From: Streptomyces maremycinicus
GTDB lineage: Bacteria > Actinomycetota > Actinomycetes > Streptomycetales > Streptomycetaceae
DNA: 64,000 bases
Assembly: GCF_001184025.1 (NCBI RefSeq)
Contig: NZ_BBYG01000015.1
Coordinates: forward strand, 124,001-188,000
Direction: 5' to 3'
Shown: positions 59,461-64,000 of the stretch, piece by piece
Numbering within the stretch: the stretch's first letter is position 1
Layout: each line of letters starts with the position of its first letter
Translations under genes and position numbers: made by a program
Notes under the pieces: model-generated
Database searches by the model: none
Seen by the model: the letters and a program-made list of their open reading frames with translations, nothing else
What the model was told of the DNA's origin: nothing

Positions 59461-59566
59461 AGGCGCGCACACCCGCCCGGTCACCGGGCCCGCCCGGCGG
59501 CACGGCGACAGCCCCGGCGGGCGAGACCGACCCTCGGGCCGGGAAGGCCGACGGCGCCCGGCCGAG

Positions 59567-59750
59567 GGGGCCGACGTGAACGACCGCGGGGGACGTCGCG
59601 GACGGTCGGGGGCCGTCGTGGACGGTCGGCCCCGTCGGGGGCGGCCGGGGTTCGGCGCCGTCGTGGCCGGGGCCGACGTGAACGACCGCGGGGCCGTCGC
59701 GGACGGTAGGCGCCGTCACGGACGGCCGGGGTTCGGCGCCGTCGCGGACG
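59567..59750. repeat. Dispersed direct repeats between lactonase and FUSC genes
   Basis: A 25-base element beginning GGGGCCGACGTGAACGACCG occurs at 59567 and 59669, and a second element beginning GGCCGGGGTTCGGCGCCGTC occurs at 59643 and again near 59724. The stretch is GC-rich and shows no gene; it fills much of a roughly 300-base gap. Confidence 0.7.
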
Positions 59751-59783
59751 GTCGGGGCTGCGGAGTCGGCGATCCGGGTGCGT

Positions 59784-61295
59784 TCAGGCGCCGATTCGGA
59801 TCCGGGACGCGCCGCGCAGGGGTACCGCGAGTTCGAGAAGGGCCTGCTCCAGGGCGTGGAGGTGGGCCAGCATCGGCTCGGCCGTGGGGCCGGGCGGCGC
59901 GGCGGCGGTTTCGGCGGGACGGGGCCGTGCGTCGGCCGGTGACGTGGTGAGCGCCTCGACCGCGGCCTCCACCCGCCAGCAGGCGGCGACGAGGCGGGCG
60001 TCGTGCGAGGCCTCGGGGTCGGCGGCGACCGAGGCCAGTCCGCGCACCTCACGGGCGCAGTCGTCGAGCAGCTCCAGCACGTGCCGGGCCCGGCCCCTGC
60101 GGGCCCGCAGGGGGCTGAGCGGATGCACCAGCGGGGCCAGGGACAACCGGACCCGGGCGAGGATCTGCTCCAGTTCGGCCACCCGCCGGGCCGGGTCCGC
60201 CACCGCGGAACCCGCGAGCCGGGCAGCCGCCTCGGCGGTGCAGAGGTGCACGCAGCGCAGCGCGCGTTCGACCCAGGCGTCGGTGACGGAGTGCGTGGTC
60301 ACCGGGAGCACCAGCAGCACCGCGAGCACGGCTCCCAGCGCCCCGACGGCCGTCTCGGTCACCCGCAGGGCGAGCAGCGCCGGGTCGAGCAGCCCGAGCA
60401 GCCCGTAGAGCGCGCTCGCCATGACGGTGACCGCGAGCATCATCCAGGTGTACGACACGGCGGCGGAGTAGAAGATCCCGAAGACGCCCACCGCGACGAC
60501 CACTGCGGTCGCCACCGGCTGCCCGTGCAGGGGCAGGGCGACGACCAGTCCGAGCACGATCCCGAGGACGGTCCCGAGGAACCGCCGGAACCCGCGCACG
60601 AGGGTCTCGCCGCGCGAGGTGGTGTTCACGAACACCCACCAGGTGGCACCAACGGCCCAGTACCACCGCTGGTCCGACAGGGCCTGCCCGACGACGAGGG
60701 CGAGCCCGGCGCCGACGGTCGCCTGCACCGCCTGCCGCGTGGTGATCCGCGCCAGCCCCGTGCCACCGGCCGGCGGGGCGAGGGCGGCGGGGGCCGGCAG
60801 CCGTCGCTCGTAGGGCCACACCCCGAACCGCACGGCGGAGGACGCCGCTATGGACAGCAGGACGGCCGCGCAGAGCTCGGGCAACTGACCGGGGACGGTG
60901 TGCAGGAACTGGGCGGCGAAGAAGGTCATGAACGCGAACACTCCGAGCGCGTGCCCGCGCGGCCCCCAGCGCCGTGCGTACACCCCGGCCCCGACCACGG
61001 CGAGAAAGGCCGCGTCGCGGGCGACGGGCACCTCGTGCAGCAGGGCCGCGAGAGTGAGCACCGGCAGCCCGACGACCGGCAGCAGGGCGGTCGTCACGGC
61101 CTGGCCCCGAACCGTCGCGTCCGTCACCGTGAACAGCGCGAGCAGCGCGGCCAGGCCACCGGTGATGGCGGCCACCAGCGAATGCCCGGCGGCCCCGCAC
61201 AGCGCGACGGCGAGCCCGATGCCGAGTACCGCCCGGGAGGCGAACCGCAGTCGCACCCGTCCGGGATCCGGTGCCACGAACGCCCTCTTCAGCAA
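59784..61295 (-). CDS. FUSC family membrane protein
   Basis: A 503-residue protein with two hydrophobic bundles (about 10-165 and 195-345), a linker between them and a helical cytoplasmic tail rich in Ala/Arg (AEAAARLAGSAVADPARRVAELEQILARV). ALSDQRWYWAVGATWWVFVNTTSRGETLVRGFRRFLGTVLG is the FUSC signature. The TTG at 61295 just before LKRAFVAPDPGRVRLRF is preferred; a GTG at 61316 is possible. Probable exporter of aromatic compounds. Confidence 0.85.
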   Translation of the reverse strand: MLKRAFVAPDPGRVRLRFASRAVLGIGLAVALCGAAGHSLVAAITGGLAALLALFTVTDATVRGQAVTTALLPVVGLPVLTLAALLHEVPVARDAAFLAVVGAGVYARRWGPRGHALGVFAFMTFFAAQFLHTVPGQLPELCAAVLLSIAASSAVRFGVWPYERRLPAPAALAPPAGGTGLARITTRQAVQATVGAGLALVVGQALSDQRWYWAVGATWWVFVNTTSRGETLVRGFRRFLGTVLGIVLGLVVALPLHGQPVATAVVVAVGVFGIFYSAAVSYTWMMLAVTVMASALYGLLGLLDPALLALRVTETAVGALGAVLAVLLVLPVTTHSVTDAWVERALRCVHLCTAEAAARLAGSAVADPARRVAELEQILARVRLSLAPLVHPLSPLRARRGRARHVLELLDDCAREVRGLASVAADPEASHDARLVAACWRVEAAVEALTTSPADARPRPAETAAAPPGPTAEPMLAHLHALEQALLELAVPLRGASRIRIGA

Positions 61296-61520
61296 GCTGC
61301 CCCGCCCTTTCCCCACCCTGACGCACCGCGGACGCACCGCGACATGAGAAAGGCGCCGCGGGGGTCCGCAGCGCCATCGACTCCGCCATTTGAGCATCCG
61401 GGTGGCTGGTGGTTCAACAGGGCTCGGATCGACTGGGCCATTGGCTCATCAAAGATGCCATTGACGTGCCATCCGCCTGCCAACGGCACACTTTCGCGGC
61501 CGGGCGGCTTCGGCCGTTGA

Positions 61521-61526
61521 TACAGT
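61521..61526 (+). promoter_or_regulatory. -10 element of Lrp/AsnC gene
   Basis: TACAGT about 35 bases before the ATG, preceded by a region with three TGCCA repeats near 61458-61492 that could be regulator half-sites. Confidence 0.45.
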
Positions 61527-61562
61527 CGGCGCCGATCACGAACGCGCGAGGAGGTCCGCCGG

Positions 61563-62039
61563 ATGGCCGTGGACGAACTGGACACCCGCATCCTGCGCCT
61601 GCTGCTCGAACAGCCGCGGACGAGCGTGCGGGAGTACGCCCGGCTTCTCGGTGTCGCCCGCGGCACCCTCCAGGCCCGTCTCGACCGGCTGGAGCGGGAC
61701 GGCGTGATCACCGGCGCGGCGCCGTCGCTCTCCCCCGCCGCCCTGGGCCACCCGGTGCTCGCGTTCGTGCACATCGAGGTCACCCAGGGGCACCTCGACG
61801 ACGTGGGCGACGCGCTGGCCGCCGTGCCGGAGATCGTCGAGGCGTTCTCCATCACCGGCGGCGGCGATCTCGTCACCCGGGTCGTGGCGCGCGACAACGC
61901 CCACCTGGAGGACGTGATCCAGAAGCTGATCAGTCTGCCGGGCGTGGTCCGCACCCGCACCGAGGTCGCGCTGCGCGAGCGCGTGCCGTACCGGCTGCTG
62001 CCGCTGGTGGAGTCGGTCGGGCGAGCGGCCTCCAAGTAG
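61563..62039 (+). CDS. Lrp/AsnC family transcriptional regulator
   Basis: A 158-residue feast-famine regulator. N-terminal HTH VDELDTRILRLLLEQPRTSVREYARLLGVARGTLQARLDRLERDGVITGA (about 3-52) and a C-terminal RAM domain VLAFVHIEVTQGHLDDVGDALAAVPEIVEAFSITGGGDLVTRVVARDNAHLEDVI. GAGGAGG precedes the ATG. Ligand is probably an amino acid. Confidence 0.93.
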   Translation: MAVDELDTRILRLLLEQPRTSVREYARLLGVARGTLQARLDRLERDGVITGAAPSLSPAALGHPVLAFVHIEVTQGHLDDVGDALAAVPEIVEAFSITGGGDLVTRVVARDNAHLEDVIQKLISLPGVVRTRTEVALRERVPYRLLPLVESVGRAASK

Positions 62040-62203
62040 CGCCGGGTTCCGCGACGTTCCGGCCCGTGAGGGCCGTCGACGCTCCGCCCCCGGTGACGCG
62101 TACCGCGCGCGGGGCGACCTCCGCGCCCTGAGGGGCGGGCGGACGCCACGGGCCGGCGACTGCGCGGGCGGACGCCACGGCCGGCGGTTGCGGGGGGCGG
62201 ACG

Positions 62204-63031
62204 CTACGGTCGGCGGCGGGGCTTGCCGCCGCCGGTGCCGCGCCGACCGCCGCCGCTCTTCGCGGCACCGCCCTTCGCCGCACCGCCCTTGGCGACCCCG
62301 CCCTTGGTGCCGCCGCTGCGGCCGCGCGCGCCGCCGGCGGTGCCCTTGCCCGCACCGGCGCCCGCCTGCGGCTTGCGACGCTCGCGCTCGCCCTTGCGCT
62401 CCGCCGCCGGTGCCTGCGCAGCACGGCCCCGCGTGCTGTTCACGGTGCGGCCGCGGACGATGCCGATGAAGTCCTCGACCAGCTCGGTGGTCGCGTCCTC
62501 GGGCCAGGCGAGGGCGACATCCGACTGCGGGGCGTCGACGACCGTCCGGTAGGTGAGGTCCTTGCGGTGGTGGAGGCGGGCCAGGGACTGGGGCACGACC
62601 AGCACGCCGATGTTCGCGGCGACCAGCTCGACCGCGTCCTCGGTGGTCGCGGGGCGCTCGAAGGCGGCCTCGCCGGGCGGTTCCTCCCAGCCGATGACGT
62701 CGTCCAGCGGGTGGAGGACCACCTCGTCGGCGAGGTCGGCCACCGTGACCTCCTCGGCCGCGGTGATCACATGGTCCCTGGGGACCACGACGACGGTGGT
62801 CTCGGTGTACAGGGGGATCGCGCTGAACACCGTACGGTCGACCGGAAGGCGGACGAAGGCGGCGTCCGCGGTGCCACCGCGCAGGACGTCGGAGGCCTCC
62901 GCCGGGGTCACCTGGAGGAGGCTGAGAGGGGTGTCGGGCAGGCGCTCCGCCCAGATCCGCACCCACTTGGCGGGCGTCACTCCGGGGACGTAGGCGAGCC
63001 GGAACGAGGAGGAGTCCGCCGAGTCGGTCAT
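62204..63031 (-). CDS. LysR substrate-binding-domain protein with basic tail, no HTH
   Basis: A 275-residue protein holding only the effector-binding half of a LysR regulator (FRLAYVPGVTPAKWVRIWAERLPDTPLSLLQVTPAEASDVLRGGTADAAFVRLPVD to RKDLTYRTVVDAPQSDVALAWPED). The N-terminal winged helix is missing. From about residue 205 the tail is a disordered, strongly basic run rich in Lys-Gly-Gly-Ala repeats, ending RRRP. This looks like a ligand-sensing protein that binds nucleic acid through its tail. Divergent from a DUF5997 gene. Confidence 0.87.
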   Translation of the reverse strand: MTDSADSSSFRLAYVPGVTPAKWVRIWAERLPDTPLSLLQVTPAEASDVLRGGTADAAFVRLPVDRTVFSAIPLYTETTVVVVPRDHVITAAEEVTVADLADEVVLHPLDDVIGWEEPPGEAAFERPATTEDAVELVAANIGVLVVPQSLARLHHRKDLTYRTVVDAPQSDVALAWPEDATTELVEDFIGIVRGRTVNSTRGRAAQAPAAERKGERERRKPQAGAGAGKGTAGGARGRSGGTKGGVAKGGAAKGGAAKSGGGRRGTGGGKPRRRP

Positions 63032-63076
63032 CCCGCCAGGTTACCGGCTGTGGTCGGGGGTCTCCGCCGTGGCCGA

Positions 63077-63082
63077 TACCCT
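63077..63082 (+). promoter_or_regulatory. -10 element of DUF5997 gene (leaderless)
   Basis: TACCCT ends seven bases before the ATG at 63090; no Shine-Dalgarno. Confidence 0.55.
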
Positions 63083-63089
63083 TGACCGT

Positions 63090-63476
63090 ATGAAGTCGCA
63101 GCAGAACACCCAGACGATGAAGCCCGCCACCGCGGCGAAGAAGCTGGGTGTGCACCTCCCCGCCACGCCCGCCGAGTTCCAGGAGGGCGTCGTCTCGCGC
63201 GCCGAACTGAACGAGCTCCAGGCGAACCCGCCCCAGTGGCTGCTCGAGCTGCGCGAGACCGGCCCGCACCCCCGTCCGGTGGTCGCGGCCAAGCTGGGCG
63301 TCTCCATCGCGGGCCTGGCCCGCGGCGGAGTGACCGAGGCGCTCACCACCGAGCAGATCGAGGCCGTCAAGGACGCCCGTCCCGAGTGGCTGGAGAAGGA
63401 GCGCGCCACGCAGGCCGAGGTCCGCAAGGAGACCGTCCGCATCAAGAAGCGCAACGCGGAGCGCGCCCGGTCCTGA
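63090..63476 (+). CDS. DUF5997 family protein
   Basis: A 128-residue basic helical protein: MKSQQNTQTMKPATAAKKLG, VVSRAELNELQANPPQWLLELRETGPHPRPVVAAKLGVSIAGLARGGVTEALT and a Lys/Arg-rich C-terminus (RKETVRIKKRNAERARS). It resembles a nucleic-acid-binding protein. It matches my memory of DUF5997, which sits next to a LysR-domain gene in Streptomyces, as here; the pairing suggests joint function. Confidence 0.85.
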   Translation: MKSQQNTQTMKPATAAKKLGVHLPATPAEFQEGVVSRAELNELQANPPQWLLELRETGPHPRPVVAAKLGVSIAGLARGGVTEALTTEQIEAVKDARPEWLEKERATQAEVRKETVRIKKRNAERARS

Positions 63477-63482
63477 CCCCGG

Positions 63483-64000
63483 TCAGCGGCGCGGCACCAG
63501 CATGCTGAGGGCGTTGGCGCCGACGACCGCGGCGATCGCCGACCAGTCGACCGGGCCGATCCCCTGCCCTAGCCCGAAGCGGCCGACCAGCGCGGCGAGC
63601 ACCGGGTTGACGCTCATGAACAGGCCGAACGCGGCGGCGGGCACCTGCCGCAGCGTGAACAGATCGGCGAGGTAGGGCACCGCGGAGGACAGCACCCCGG
63701 CGGCCACCGCGAAGCCGACGGACTGCCCGGTCGGCGGGTGGCGCAGCACCAGGACCACGCCGACCGGCAGGAACAGCACGGCGGAGACGGCAGCGGCGGC
63801 GGCCGCTCCCTGGGCGCCGGGGACTCGTCTGCCGACCGTGCGGTTGAGCAGGATGTACGACGCCCAGCAGACGGCGGCCAGCAGGCCGAGCCCCATCCCC
63901 GCGTAGTCGGCGGAGGGCCGCGGACGCATCAGGGCGACCGCGCCCGCAGCCGCTGCCAGCGCGCAGCAGACGTCGATCCGGCGGCGCGTGGCGGCCAGCG
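63483..64000 (-). CDS. EamA/DMT family transporter (5' end outside window)
   Basis: Membrane transporter of the drug/metabolite (DMT) superfamily, continuing past the right edge; the frame stays open to the last base, so only the C-terminal part (about 170 residues) is here. It shows the second EamA repeat: GLLAAVCWASYILLNRTVGRR, VPYLADLFTLRQVPAAAFGLFMSVNPVLAALVGRFGLGQ and VGANALSMLVPRR. Substrate unknown; often amino acids or their derivatives. The ATG at 63929 is internal. Confidence 0.87.
   Translation of the reverse strand, partial: LAATRRRIDVCCALAAAAGAVALMRPRPSADYAGMGLGLLAAVCWASYILLNRTVGRRVPGAQGAAAAAAVSAVLFLPVGVVLVLRHPPTGQSVGFAVAAGVLSSAVPYLADLFTLRQVPAAAFGLFMSVNPVLAALVGRFGLGQGIGPVDWSAIAAVVGANALSMLVPRR

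Noticed and set aside
57116..60052. A 978-residue minus-strand open frame
   Set aside because: Low-complexity shadow across the CbiX-like gene (antisense), lactonase (other frame) and a repeat-rich gap.
1..64000. Mobile elements, prophage or biosynthetic cluster
   Set aside because: No transposase, integrase, terminal repeats, phage genes or multi-enzyme synthase genes were seen.

Overview
The window is high-GC actinobacterial chromosome and almost certainly comes from a Streptomyces. Codon third positions are nearly all G or C, GTG starts and GTGA/ATGA stop-start overlaps are common, and many genes look leaderless. The gene families also fit: mycothiol-linked DinB-fold enzymes, F420-type DDN proteins, DUF5134, DUF5997, DUF6214, DUF6421, DUF6986 and Rv1733c-like proteins. 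I see no rRNA, tRNA, transposase, integrase, phage gene, CRISPR array or secondary-metabolite cluster. It reads as ordinary chromosome with housekeeping, transport, regulation and a little secreted metabolism.

Layout. 1-8.6 kb: a two-component pair cut at its 5' end, an MFS exporter, a mycothiol-dependent enzyme, a divergent MarR/DHA2 exporter pair, a small membrane protein and a second NarL-type two-component pair. 8.6-14.1 kb: a divergent TetR / F420-type reductase pair with twin operators, a geranylgeranyl-reductase-family flavoprotein, an M20 dipeptidase and a P-loop kinase-Nudix fusion. 14.3-20.9 kb: a small secreted peptide, ROK glucokinase divergent from a LacI repressor, a cyclotransferase-like protein, a VOC protein, a DUF6986 aldolase and a secreted nuclease/phosphatase-fold enzyme. 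21-28.7 kb: the electron-transfer flavoprotein pair (etfB-etfA), a flavin reductase, a thioredoxin-like / DUF4395 pair, a PlsC-type acyltransferase, two cell-envelope proteins of unknown function and a transglutaminase-fold protein. 28.7-35.1 kb: the tightly overlapped operon DUF6421-SDR-threonine aldolase, a phosphodiesterase, an acetyltransferase and two VOC proteins.

35.1-46 kb: a FUSC-MarR operon, DUF5134-M56 peptidase, a long repeat-rich gap, PAP2-zinc ribbon, a HAD hydrolase, a TetR regulator, a secreted LVIVD propeller divergent from a DUF305 lipoprotein, and DUF6214. 46-53.2 kb: ferredoxin reductase, NCS2 permease, pectate lyase and a PaaX/acyl-CoA dehydrogenase pair. 53.3-64 kb: an Rv1733c-like protein, a BNR propeller, uracil-DNA glycosylase overlapped by an N-acetylglucosamine-kinase-like gene, a CbiX-like protein, a lactonase under a probable DasR box, a second FUSC protein, an Lrp regulator, a LysR-effector-domain protein divergent from DUF5997, and a truncated EamA transporter.

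Two patterns stand out. First, about sixteen genes have a -10-like hexamer ending 6-8 nt before the start codon (leaderless), and several regulator/target pairs show clear palindromes: MarR/MFS, TetR/DDN, PaaX/acyl-CoA dehydrogenase, LacI, TetR at 42 kb, and LacI- and DasR-type boxes. Second, several intergenic gaps carry degenerate tandem repeats, each with its own unit length (4, 5, 9, 14, 22 and 36 bp). The best candidates for undescribed biology are the DUF6421-SDR-LtaE operon, the helix-turn-helix-less LysR-domain protein paired with DUF5997, and the CbiX-like protein that lacks its first metal-binding histidine. All domain and family names come from reading the translated sequence and from memory; no database search was possible.
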